A stretch of DNA of 64,000 nt, taken from Gammaproteobacteria bacterium (GTDB lineage: Bacteria; Pseudomonadota; Gammaproteobacteria; Pseudomonadales; Porticoccaceae). Where the stretch lies: positions 6,537 to 70,536 of the forward strand of contig JACPPB010000005.1 in the NCBI GenBank assembly GCA_016191205.1, in the 5' to 3' direction. Every line of letters begins with the position of its first letter. Position 1 is the first letter of the stretch. Of this stretch, positions 50,272 through 61,567 are shown piece after piece. The notes beneath the pieces were generated by a model. That model worked only from the letters and a program-made list of their open reading frames with translations, ran no database searches and was not told where the DNA came from. The translations under genes and the position numbers were made by a program.

Positions 50272-50795
50272 CAGTAGACGCCCAGTTCCAGTTGCGCCGC
50301 TTCCGACATGTGCGCGCGACTCCAGGGCGGATCGAACACCAGCGCCACTTCGACCTGCTTCACATTGGGAACCTTGCCGACGCGGTATTTGACGTCATCC
50401 ACCAGCACCGGTCCCATGCCGCAGCCGGGTGCGGTCAGGGTCATGGTGATGTCGACGCGATTGCCGGAGACGGTGCAGACATAGATCAAACCGAGATCGA
50501 CAATGTTGACCGGAATTTCCGGATCGTAGATCGAGCGCAGCGCTTCCCACACATTTTTTTCGTCCACCTGATCGGAATCGCTCGGTGCAAAGGTGAACTC
50601 GACGCCTTCCAGCCCGAGCGCATCCGCGTCGGTGCCATCCACGCGCGCGAGGTTGCCGCCGACGTTCACCGTGTAACTGCCGCCGAGTGCCTGGGTGATG
50701 CCGACGAAGGTATCCCTGGGAATGGTGATGCGGGTGCCGGCGGGCACCAGGCGCGCGGGACAGTCCCGCTGCACTACCACCATCCGGCGTTCCAT
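50271..50795 (-). CDS. sufT: Fe-S cluster assembly protein SufT (DUF59/MIP18 family)
   Basis: 'VWEALRSIYDPEIPVNIVDLGLIYVCTVSGNRVDITMTLTAPGCGMGP'. Confidence 0.9.
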   Translation of the reverse strand: MERRMVVVQRDCPARLVPAGTRITIPRDTFVGITQALGGSYTVNVGGNLARVDGTDADALGLEGVEFTFAPSDSDQVDEKNVWEALRSIYDPEIPVNIVDLGLIYVCTVSGNRVDITMTLTAPGCGMGPVLVDDVKYRVGKVPNVKQVEVALVFDPPWSRAHMSEAAQLELGVY

Positions 50796-50798
50796 CCG

Positions 50799-51158
50799 TC
50801 AGACTCCGAACGACTCGCCGCAGCCGCATTCCATCTGTGCGTTGGGGTTGCGGAATTTGAGCGTTGAATTCAGGCCTTCGACCACCAGATCGATCTCGGT
50901 GCCCTGCATCAGGGGTAAAGCCTCGGTATCGACAAACACGGAAAGATTCTCGGCGACCTTGAATTCGCGATCTTCCGTGCGCGGTTCGGTGACGTAGTCG
51001 ATCTGGTACATGTAGCCGGAGCAACCGCTGCGGTTGACGCTGACGCGCACCGCGTGGGCGCCGGCGCGGTCGAGCTGGCGACGCACATGACTGGCAGCGG
51101 AGGGCGTCATCCGCACACCCGCGTGCGCGGCGGTGGGCTCGAATGTCTGGACGGACAT
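50799..51158 (-). CDS. sufA: A-type Fe-S carrier (SufA/ErpA family)
   Basis: 'VSVNRSGCSGYMYQIDYV...NAQMECGCGESFGV' three conserved Cys. Confidence 0.85.
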   Translation of the reverse strand: MSVQTFEPTAAHAGVRMTPSAASHVRRQLDRAGAHAVRVSVNRSGCSGYMYQIDYVTEPRTEDREFKVAENLSVFVDTEALPLMQGTEIDLVVEGLNSTLKFRNPNAQMECGCGESFGV

Positions 51159-51182
51159 GGCGACTTCTCCAATAACAATCAT

Positions 51183-52423
<1,241 letters not shown>

Positions 52424-52427
<4 letters not shown>

Positions 52428-53734
52428 GGGGCATCCTCCTCGGCCGGGGCTGCAAACGCCTGCGCCAATGCCGGGCGCAGCGCCTCACGCACCGCGTCGA
52501 CCGGAAACCCGTCTACCACTTCGGCGAGAAACGCGAAACTCAGCAGGGTGCGCGCCGCTGTTTCATCCAGGCCGCGCGAGCGCAGATAGAACAGCGCATT
52601 CGCATCCAGTTGACCCAGCGTGGCGCCGTGGGCGCACTTCACGTCATCGGCGTAGATTTCCAGCTCCGGTTTGACGTCGATCTCGGCACGGCTCGACAGC
52701 AACAGACTTTTGGTGTGGAGCTGCGCATCGGTTTTTTGCGCGCCGCGATGAATGTGAATGCGGCCGTTCAGGATGCCGCGCGAGGTCTCGCCGGCGATGT
52801 TGCGAAACACCTGTGTTGAAGTGCCGCGGGGAACCCGATGCTCCAGGCACAGTTGATTGTCGAGATGAGCGTTGTTGCGCGTGAGGCCGGCGCCACTCAC
52901 CGTCACTTCCGCGCCCTCGCCCGCCAGCCGGATACGAATCTCGTTGCGGCGAAACGCAGCGCCCAGTTGCGCCTGCCAGAGGTGGTAGCGCGCAGCGCGG
53001 CCCAGTTCCACGTCGAGCGCGCTGAGCCAGCGGCCGCGTCCGGCGTCGAGCGCGAGGCGCAGATGATCCAGTTGTGCACCGTCCGCCAGCACCACTTCGA
53101 CCACGCTGTTGGTGAAGGCCATGGCGGCGCCCAGGTGCCGTTCGATCAGCGTGGCACGGGCGCCCTGCCCGACGATCACCAGCACGCGCGGATGGACGCC
53201 GCGCGGCGCCGCGCCGTCACTCTGCGCCAGCAGGAGTTCGATCGGCAACGCCACGTCCACGCCGGGCGCCACCTGAATCAGCAGGCCGTCTTCGAGCAGC
53301 GCCGCGTTGAGCGCCACGAAAGGCCGCTCCGACACCGCGGCCAGACGGCCGAGGTGGGTTTCCACGGCTGCCGCCTCGGCACCGCTCAGCGCCGCGAAAG
53401 ATGTCACCGACACCCCCGGGGTGAAGGTCGGCAGCGGCTGCGGAATACCGTCCAGAATCGCGATCGACTGCACGTCCAGTCCCGGGATGGGCCTCGCTGT
53501 GGCGGCCGCGCCGGCGGGCGCGCGATCCAGCAGGCCCTGTTCGAGCAGCGGCCCGATGCGGCTGTATTTCCAGGCTTCGGTCTTGGGATTGGGCAGTTCC
53601 GCCGCGCTGAACGCCGCGCGCCCCGCCGCGCGCAGGCGGCCCAGCACGCCGGTGTCGGCAGGAAAGTTCTCGCTCCGCGTGCGCGCGGTGCGGGCAAAAA
53701 CTTCGATGCGCTCGCTGCGCTTCATCGTCGTCAT
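52424..53734 (-). CDS. sufD: Fe-S cluster assembly protein SufD
   Basis: SufD beta-helix C-terminus 'KCAHGATLGQLDANALFYLRSRGLDETAARTLL'. Confidence 0.95.
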
Positions 53735-53741
53735 CCCAACC

Positions 53742-54491
<750 letters not shown>

Positions 54492-54519
54492 GGGATTACT
54501 CCATTTCGCGCCCCGGCAT

Positions 54520-56031
54520 TCAGCCGACCGCGCCTTCGAGACTGACTTCGAGCAGCTTGCCCGCTTCCACCGCGAACTCCATGGGCAGCTCGCGGAATAC
54601 CTGTTTGCAGAATCCGTTGACGATCATGGACACGGCTTTTTCCGGGTCCAGGCCGCGCTGGCGACACAGGAAGAGCTGGTCATCGCCCACCTTCGAGGTG
54701 GTCGCCTCGTGTTCGACGGTCGCGGAAGGATTGCGGCTTTCGATATAGGGAAAGGTGTGAGCGCCGCAGCGGTCGCCGATCAGCAGCGAATCGCACTGGG
54801 TGTGATTGCGGGCGTTCTCCGCCCCGGCGCCGATGTGCACCAGGCCGCGATAAGAGTTCTCGGCGCGCATCGCACTGATGCCCTTGGAGACGATGGTGGA
54901 TCTAGTGTTGCGGCCCACATGAACCATCTTGGTGCCGGTATCGGCCTGCTGCATCCCGCGCGTAAGCGCGACCGAATAGAACTCGCCGACCGCGTTGTCG
55001 CCCTGCAGGATCACCGACGGATATTTCCAGGTGATCGCCGAGCCGGTTTCCACCTGAGTCCAGGAGATCTTGGCGTTCTCGTGGGCAATGCCGCGCTTGG
55101 TGACGAAGTTGTAGATGCCGCCACGGCCCTCGGCGTCGCCCGGATACCAGTTCTGCACGGTCGAATACTTGATCTCGGCGCCCTTGAGCGCGATCAGTTC
55201 CACCACCGCGGCGTGCAACTGGTTTTCGTCGCGTTGGGGGGCCGTGCAGCCTTCGAGATAGGACACATGGCTGCCTTCATCGGCGACGATCAGGGTGCGC
55301 TCGAACTGCCCGGTATTGCGGGCGTTGATGCGGAAATAGGTGGACAGTTCCATGGGACAGCGCACGCCCTTGGGCACATAGACGAAGGAACCGTCGCTGA
55401 ACACCGCCGAATTCAACCCGGCGAAGAAATTGTCGCGGAAGGGCACCACACTGCCCAGATACTTGCGGATCAGCTCGGGGTGCTCACGTACCGCTTCCGA
55501 GATCGGGCAGAAGATGACGCCCGCCTCGGCGAGTTTGTCCTTGAAGGTGGTCACCACGGAAACGCTGTCGAACACGGCATCGACGGCGACACCCGCCAGC
55601 GCCGCGCGCTCGTGCAGGGGAATGCCGAGTTTTTCGTAGGTGCGCAGCAGTTCGGGGTCCACTTCGTCCAGGCTTTGCGGGCCTTCGCCGGGGCGCCTCG
55701 GCGCGGAGTAATAGGAAATGCTCTGGTAATCGATCGGCGGGTAGTGAACGTGTGCCCACTCGGGATGCACCATGGTCTGCCAGTGGCGAAACGCTTTCAG
55801 CCTCCACTGCAGCAGCCATTCGGGCTCCTGCTTGCGGGCCGAAATGAACCGGACAGTGTCTTCATTCAGGCCCGGCGCCAGGGTGTCGGATTCGATGTCC
55901 GTGGTCCAGCCCGCCTCATAGGCGCCGTGAACCATGCGATCGAGTTGGCCAAGGTTTTTGCTCATGGGAGAACTCCCCGTTCGCTGCGCGGACCGTTTGG
56001 CGATCGCCCGCCGGGCGGACGGATCGCGCAC
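54520..56031 (-). CDS. sufB: Fe-S cluster assembly protein SufB (start uncertain)
   Basis: '[49 protein letters not shown]'. Confidence 0.95.
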   Translation of the reverse strand: MRDPSARRAIAKRSAQRTGSSPMSKNLGQLDRMVHGAYEAGWTTDIESDTLAPGLNEDTVRFISARKQEPEWLLQWRLKAFRHWQTMVHPEWAHVHYPPIDYQSISYYSAPRRPGEGPQSLDEVDPELLRTYEKLGIPLHERAALAGVAVDAVFDSVSVVTTFKDKLAEAGVIFCPISEAVREHPELIRKYLGSVVPFRDNFFAGLNSAVFSDGSFVYVPKGVRCPMELSTYFRINARNTGQFERTLIVADEGSHVSYLEGCTAPQRDENQLHAAVVELIALKGAEIKYSTVQNWYPGDAEGRGGIYNFVTKRGIAHENAKISWTQVETGSAITWKYPSVILQGDNAVGEFYSVALTRGMQQADTGTKMVHVGRNTRSTIVSKGISAMRAENSYRGLVHIGAGAENARNHTQCDSLLIGDRCGAHTFPYIESRNPSATVEHEATTSKVGDDQLFLCRQRGLDPEKAVSMIVNGFCKQVFRELPMEFAVEAGKLLEVSLEGAVG

Positions 56032-56094
56032 TGCCCGGGGACGGACAGATTTGCGCGCACAGACTTGGTAAATTGCCTGGTGAGATACTAATGG

Positions 56095-56127
56095 ATACCC
56101 GGATCGTATTCAATACTCCACGGGTAT
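56095..56127. promoter_or_regulatory. Candidate Rrf2/SufR operator in the sufB-regulator intergenic region
   Basis: Inverted repeat ATACCCG-N19-CGGGTAT between divergent genes. Confidence 0.4.
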
Positions 56128-56166
56128 ACAATTGGTCAACAACTGCTCGGGACCGGGAAATTCGCC

Positions 56167-56631
56167 ATGCTGAAGGTGGGACGTCTCGCCGATTATGGGG
56201 TGCTGATCCTGCACCACCTGGGCCGCGTGCGGCCCGCGCGCCTGTCCATGGAAACCCTGTCGGAACTCACGCACGTTCCACTGCCGACCGTGCGCAAGGT
56301 GATGCGCTTCCTGATCGAAGCCGGGCTGGTACTTTCCAAACGCGGCCCCCTGGGCGGCTACCTGCTCGCGCGCCCACCGGAGGCCATCAGCCTCGCCGAT
56401 GCCATCACCGCCCTGGAAGGCCGCCCGGCGCTCACCACCTGTTCCAGCGAACACGGCCAGTGCGATATCGCGGGTCAGTGCGAGCTGGCGGATCGCTGGC
56501 CGGGAGTGAATGCCATCGTGATGCAGGTGCTGGAGCGGACGACGCTCGCGGACCTCAGCCGGTTCGGGCGTCACGACACCCACGTTCCCCCGCCGCTGCG
56601 CGAACTGCTGGAACCGCGCGCGCCGGCCTGA
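56167..56631 (+). CDS. Rrf2 family transcriptional regulator of the SUF system
   Basis: 'MLKVGRLADYGVLILHHLG...LTHVPLPTVRKVMRFLIEAGLV...CEL' with Cys cluster; divergent from sufB. Confidence 0.9.
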   Translation: MLKVGRLADYGVLILHHLGRVRPARLSMETLSELTHVPLPTVRKVMRFLIEAGLVLSKRGPLGGYLLARPPEAISLADAITALEGRPALTTCSSEHGQCDIAGQCELADRWPGVNAIVMQVLERTTLADLSRFGRHDTHVPPPLRELLEPRAPA

Positions 56632-56637
56632 GCCCGG

Positions 56638-57180
56638 TCAGGGACAGCTCAGGGTTCCGATCCCCGCCCGGACCTGGGGTCGCCCGGTGATATTGGTGAC
56701 CACACGACGCGCCCTGGCAACGTTGCCGTCCGGAGGACAGACGCGAAAGGTACCGGTCACCAGACCCCCGGAACTTGCCGCCGACCCCTCCGCGCGATAC
56801 GCGTACCAATTGCGGGCATTGCTGTTGCCCAGCGTGAACCCGCCGGACAGTATCGACTGCACCCGCAGCACTTCCTCGTCGGTACCGAGCACGCCATTGG
56901 CGTCGCGATCGACGAACACCAGCCAGCCCTGCGCCCAATCACCCTCGGTGGTGCAACTTGCGCCATCGGCCGACTTGCACAAGGTAACCCGCAGATTGCG
57001 CTTGATCGCCTCGCTGCGCGCCAGCGTGAGCGAGGTCATCAACGCGTCAGCGTGCGTCGCCGCGAGATTGCTTTGCAAAAGACCGCTGAACGAAGGCGCC
57101 GCGGCGGCGGCAAGCACCGCCAGCAACGCCAGAGCAACCAGCATTTCGAGCAGAGTGAAACCCCGTGAGCGCCTGTCCAT
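56638..57180 (-). CDS. GspH/FimT family pseudopilin
   Basis: Prepilin motif 'RGFTLLEMLVALALLAVLAAAAAPSFSGLL'. Confidence 0.9.
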   Translation of the reverse strand: MDRRSRGFTLLEMLVALALLAVLAAAAAPSFSGLLQSNLAATHADALMTSLTLARSEAIKRNLRVTLCKSADGASCTTEGDWAQGWLVFVDRDANGVLGTDEEVLRVQSILSGGFTLGNSNARNWYAYRAEGSAASSGGLVTGTFRVCPPDGNVARARRVVTNITGRPQVRAGIGTLSCP

Positions 57181-57367
57181 GCGCCGCGCACCTCCCTGTG
57201 GAATCGGCCCATTTCAGCGGCCCTTCAGTGACCCGCCAACGTCAGCGGGCCGCGACCGGCCATCCTGGCCGGAGACTCAATTTAAGTTCGACTTGCCTGG
57301 GGAAGCAAGCAGGCGCGGCCGAGTCCACCGCCTGTATCCGTGACCGCGTGCGGTCCAGGTTGCCCGG

Positions 57368-57580
57368 TTATTGCGATTCGGCGCCTTGGAGTTGCTCCTG
57401 CATGTTGGTTTCGCGTTGCTCGACGCCCTGCTTGAGCATGGCTTCGACACCTTTGGCCTTGTTCACCTCGTTGCGGTAAATCGGCAGACCCTTTTCCGCA
57501 GGATCCGGACCGGTCTGGCGCTGACACATCAACAGATAAGCCGGCACCATCAGCGCGAATAACAGCAGCACAATTCTCAT
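57368..57580 (-). CDS. Small membrane-anchored hypothetical protein
   Basis: 70 aa 'MRIVLLLFALMVPAYLLMCQRQTGPDPAEKGLPIYRNEVNKAKGVEAMLKQGVEQRE'. Confidence 0.6.
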   Translation of the reverse strand: MRIVLLLFALMVPAYLLMCQRQTGPDPAEKGLPIYRNEVNKAKGVEAMLKQGVEQRETNMQEQLQGAESQ

Positions 57581-57645
57581 GGTCGAATTTCCTCCAACAG
57601 GCACACCGCGCGAACATACCGCTTCCGCCCACGACTGTCCCCTAA

Positions 57646-57787
57646 CAGGTTGCTGAAAAACTGCTGCGGGCACCATCTGCTTCGTTGCGCGGTGCTCGCT
57701 CCCTCGCCTATCCACTTGATAGGTCTCGGTCGCTGCGCGCCGTGCGCCTCGCATCTGGCCCCCTCGCGCCGCTTTTTCAGCAACCTG
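57646..57787. repeat. MITE-like palindromic element with 15-bp perfect terminal inverted repeats
   Basis: CAGGTTGCTGAAAAA ... TTTTTCAGCAACCTG; related fragments elsewhere in the window. Confidence 0.75.
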
Positions 57788-57792
57788 CTAAT

Positions 57793-58533
57793 TCATGCCT
57801 CGCCGGGAGTTGCGGGTCCCGGCTTGTCGGATGCAGCCGTCAGCGACATTTCAGTGACCGGCGCGGCAACCGATTTCCCGACCTGTGCGGCTGTTCCCTG
57901 GTCACTCCCGCCCCGCGTTTCCCGAACGGGTTTGACCAGCCTTTTGAGGTCACTTGCCGGCGCGTCCAGCCAGTCAAATGTTATTTGCGGTGACGGCATG
58001 GCCACCGGCGCGGCAACACCCTCACCCGCAGCCGTCTCGCCACCCGGTCGCGGCTGGCCAGAGCCGAGAGGCACCGCCCGCGGCGTCTCCTCCTGAGCCT
58101 GGCCGAGCGACGCAAACAACCGACGCAATTGCTCATCGGGCACTGCGCTGATCAAGCTCCGCAGTTGCGCAACGCCAGCGTCGGCAGGATCGCCTCCCCG
58201 CGCGTTCGGTACAGCTTTCGCCCGAGTACGCATCACCGAGCGATTCGCGGGCAACCGCGCGTCCTGCAACTGACGTCCTACCGGATCGGCGTGGGCGAGC
58301 AGGTTGAGGTCCTCCTCGATACCCAGTACCTGCATAACCGACAGGTAAGCGCCAATGGTCACCCCGGAGCCTCCCCGCTCCAGGCTACGCAACGTCATCG
58401 GCGACATCCCGGCCGCCGCCGCCACCTGTTTCGCGGGCAGCCGGCGCCGCAGCCGTGCCAAGCGCAGACGGTCACTGAACGCACTGAGCAGTGCCTCGGT
58501 AGAGGGGAGCAAAGGTGCTATTTTTTTGGCCAT
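57793..58533 (-). CDS. XRE/HipB-like transcriptional regulator with long Ala/Pro/Gly-rich C-terminal extension
   Basis: 'FSDRLRLARLRRRLPAKQVAAAAGMSPMTLRSLERGGSGVTIGAYLSVMQVLGI' HTH. Confidence 0.8.
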   Translation of the reverse strand: MAKKIAPLLPSTEALLSAFSDRLRLARLRRRLPAKQVAAAAGMSPMTLRSLERGGSGVTIGAYLSVMQVLGIEEDLNLLAHADPVGRQLQDARLPANRSVMRTRAKAVPNARGGDPADAGVAQLRSLISAVPDEQLRRLFASLGQAQEETPRAVPLGSGQPRPGGETAAGEGVAAPVAMPSPQITFDWLDAPASDLKRLVKPVRETRGGSDQGTAAQVGKSVAAPVTEMSLTAASDKPGPATPGEA

Positions 58534-59330
58534 AGTGCGATTATCACCGTGTTTTTGCCGCAGACAGCCCGCGCCACATCGTTCTGGAAATCAGACCGAC
58601 AGGCAGGAACAATTTCTCGGCAAGGGAAGATAGTTATTTTTACCTTATTTGCGAATAAGCGCCACAATAACATCTGTTAAGGCATCTAAACAGTCCAGGA
58701 AAAACAATATCCCGGGAGCAAAATAAATCATTTAAATCTTTTTGTAACAAAATAATATCGTTATTGCATTGCTGCGGAGAAGCAGCCAGCACGGTTATGG
58801 CGCTGTTACCGCCGTAGTGATCCGCATTCGAAGGACCGCCGTTTTGGTGCCGAAGCGGCGGCAACCCGATACGTTGTCGGCCTAAAGAGACCCCGGATTA
58901 CCACAAGAAACCCGCCTTGCCCGCGCGCCTGCTGCCCGTCAGTTTCGTTCTCCCGGTCAAGGAGCAGGGAGATTGTCTCGACGTCGTGTTAGCGCATGCG
59001 CAGGAGGATCGTGCCGACTTCCGGTGACTGGCTGCCCCCAGTTGCTCCTGTCCGCAGCCATCCCAGGGTCCGCAAACGGGCTCACCGCCTGCGGCTCATT
59101 GGCGGCGACGCACGGGAGGAAAAATAAATCCAAACATAACTTTATTGTGAAATAAAAGACATTATTTTGGCAATAAACATCATAATAAATTGATTTTATT
59201 GGATTCTTTTTCGTTTCCGAAAGCGGAACGCGGAGAAAGCTTTAATCTGCCCCTGTTGTCGATATTTCGCCACAATATTGGCCTTTTAAGTGTAATTCCT
59301 GCCCTCCTCCGGAGCAATCCGGAATGCCCC

Positions 59331-59368
59331 AGCAACTTGCTGAAAAGCATCGCGAGGGGCCAGATACA
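59331..59368. repeat. Fragment of the 57646-57787 repeat family
   Basis: AGCAACTTGCTGAAAAGCATCGCGAGGGGCCAGATAC vs arm AGCAGGTTGCTGAAAAAGCGGCGCGAGGGGGCCAGATGC. Confidence 0.6.
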
Positions 59369-59954
59369 GCCTTTTCCAATGGCATATGAGCCGGAGGGGT
59401 GTCGAGATTCCGCCCTAAGGTAAGCCTGAAGGGTCCGGGTCCGGCTCCGGGATCATCGGGGGATGATCGCGAACCTCGACACTCGGCGCATGAAGACCCG
59501 GAACATATCCATGCGTTCCTCGCCGGTAGCCTCTAGTTCGCCCTCTCCATCACCGGCCGGACGGCAGTCTACCGGGAATTCTGCGGCGGCTTCGATACAC
59601 CACCTTGGGTGAGGCCGACAAGGGCACCGTCCGAGCATTCCTCGAGTCGGCGGTATCGGAGAGACAGTTGGCGCCCCAGTGGCTGCGCAGGCAGGCGGCG
59701 GTTTCCACGTCGAGTCAGGAGGCATCGCGGAACTCCAGCACATGGCTCACCTCAGGCCAGGCCGACGGCACCGGGGCAAAGGATTCCAGTCGTGCCAGAT
59801 AGTTGTGCAGGATGCGCGGTGTCTGCCGCAACATCACCGCGCGCTCTCCCCCACACCGGCGGCAGCTTCTCGGCTGAACGGCAGCGCCTGTTCCGGCTAC
59901 TCGCTTCACATGGGGGCGGTGCCCTTGCGCGGGTGACGGTAGAAGGCGGCGTTG

Positions 59955-60764
59955 TCAGACCCGACGGAAAGGGGTGATGCACATTCCGGTCAGCGTCTGG
60001 AAGCATTCGGCACTCAGCCCGGCAACGCCTACGTCCGTGGTGATTGCCGGAGGTGTCCGGTAGGTCCCGAACAAGCGGTCCCAGATAGAGAAAATCTGTC
60101 CGAAATTCGAGTCCTGCTCGGCACGAATCGGCGAATGGTGAACGCGATGTATCTCGGGGGTGATAATCAACGGACGCGCCGCGCGCTCAAACCACGGCGG
60201 AACGATCACATTGGCGTGCTGGGCCAGCAACAGTGGGTTGAGAAACAGCGTCCGCGTCAGTTCGACCCAGAGCGGTATTCCCGCCAGCAGCATTGCCCCC
60301 ACCAGCACCACGATTTCGAGCGATGTCTCAAGCGCGTGAGCGCGTGCGCCCGTGGTGGCATCGAGATGGGTATCGCTGTGGTGGACCCGATGCAGCCGCC
60401 ACAACCAGGGGATGGCATGGCAAGTCCGGTGCCACCAATAGGCGAACAGATCGATCGCGACGATGCCAATCGCGAGCAATACAGGCCGTGCGAGATCGAA
60501 GCGCGAAAGCAGGCCGGGCGACGCCGCACCTATCCGGTTCACGGTACCGAGGAGCCAGCCGCCAACGACAAGGTCGGCGATCAGCACAACGAGCCCGAGC
60601 ATGCCGAGATTGCGCAGAACATGTCTGCGCCGGGCCGCCGCGCTGACAAAGGCGATGCGCGGCGCGCCGCCTTCCCACAACAGGAAAAAGAAAAAACCGC
60701 CGAACAGGGTTCCGAAATACGCGCCGCGCAACAGCGCCAGCACCGGGTCGGATAGCGGCTCCAC
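59955..60764 (-). CDS. Sterol desaturase/fatty acid hydroxylase family protein
   Basis: Histidine boxes 'HRTCH', 'HRVHHSDTHLDATTGARAH', 'EIHRVHHS'. Confidence 0.9.
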   Translation of the reverse strand: MEPLSDPVLALLRGAYFGTLFGGFFFFLLWEGGAPRIAFVSAAARRRHVLRNLGMLGLVVLIADLVVGGWLLGTVNRIGAASPGLLSRFDLARPVLLAIGIVAIDLFAYWWHRTCHAIPWLWRLHRVHHSDTHLDATTGARAHALETSLEIVVLVGAMLLAGIPLWVELTRTLFLNPLLLAQHANVIVPPWFERAARPLIITPEIHRVHHSPIRAEQDSNFGQIFSIWDRLFGTYRTPPAITTDVGVAGLSAECFQTLTGMCITPFRRV

Positions 60765-60810
60765 TCAAATGCGGCCCGAAAATCCGACGTCGTGCTGACG
60801 CGACCTTCGG

Positions 60811-60993
60811 TTATTTCTTGCGGCGGGCGAGAAAACCGCCGGCAATGCCCACGGCAACCATCAGCAGGGCGAGCCCGGCTTCACCAAGCGTCGGCGCCGA
60901 CACGGGTGTCAAAAACGCGCTGTTGGCCTGCGCAACCGCACCGGCGCTACCCATGAGTCCTGTCAATAGACTCGCAAAACGAATTTTTCTCAT
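60811..60993 (-). CDS. 60-aa protein made of a signal peptide plus an IPTL/PEP-CTERM-like sorting tail
   Basis: 'MRKIRFASLLTGLMGSAGAVAQANSAFLTPVSAPTLGEAGLALLMVAVGIAGGFLARRKK'. Confidence 0.6.
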   Translation of the reverse strand: MRKIRFASLLTGLMGSAGAVAQANSAFLTPVSAPTLGEAGLALLMVAVGIAGGFLARRKK

Positions 60994-61189
60994 CGCGGCG
61001 ACCCTGGTTGTGTGGTGGTATACGGCGGAAATCCCGCTTGGGTGATTCTTGGACGTCCCCCGGGAGTTTGTCAACCGCGGCGAGATTCGCAGTGCTCGCT
61101 CCCTCGGCCCCGCATCCGGCCGCCCCGCGAAGTTTTTCAGCACACTGCCACGGAGAAAATTCGACATCCGCCGACCGCGGCCTGTCGGG

Positions 61190-61345
61190 GAGAATACCCC
61201 GGCAACAAACGCATGTCGCCACGCCGGTAGATCAGGTGATAGACCAGCGCGACCAGCACGCTGCCACCCATCAGTTGCCGAGGATCACCGGCACCAGATT
61301 GCGGATCCTGCCGACCCAGCCGATGAGTTCGGCGCCCGGGCGTAT
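61190..61345 (-). pseudogene. 3' remnant of a formate/nitrite transporter (FNT) family gene with a frameshift
   Basis: Minus strand 'GWVGRIRNLVPVILGN' in one frame, 'MGGSVLVALVYHLIYRRGDMRLLP' in the next: FNT C-terminal pattern. Confidence 0.55.
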
Positions 61346-61567
61346 TAAGAACCCTAAACGCCTTTTTTTCCCTCCCCCTGGCAATCCGCGGCCCTGTCAT
61401 GGCTCACGGCACAGCGCCTTGAATCAAACGGTCGGGTTTCGGTATCAGGTGAACAGGCCTGTCGGCGGCGTCCGACTCCCGGGTAACCGAACCCCTCCGA
61501 GCATTCGTCCTTTTTTCCTTCAGGTGATCCAGTATCTTTCGGATCACGACGGGGTCCTCGGTGCCGG

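Noticed and set aside
57577-57783. ORFs across the 57.6-57.8 kb palindrome
   Set aside because: Translate the repeat element itself; low-complexity and not gene-like
59453-59940. Possible pseudogene on minus strand ('MLRQTPRILHNYLARLESFAPVPSAWPEVSHVLEFRDA')
   Set aside because: Looks faintly coding but no family recognised and frames are broken; insufficient support
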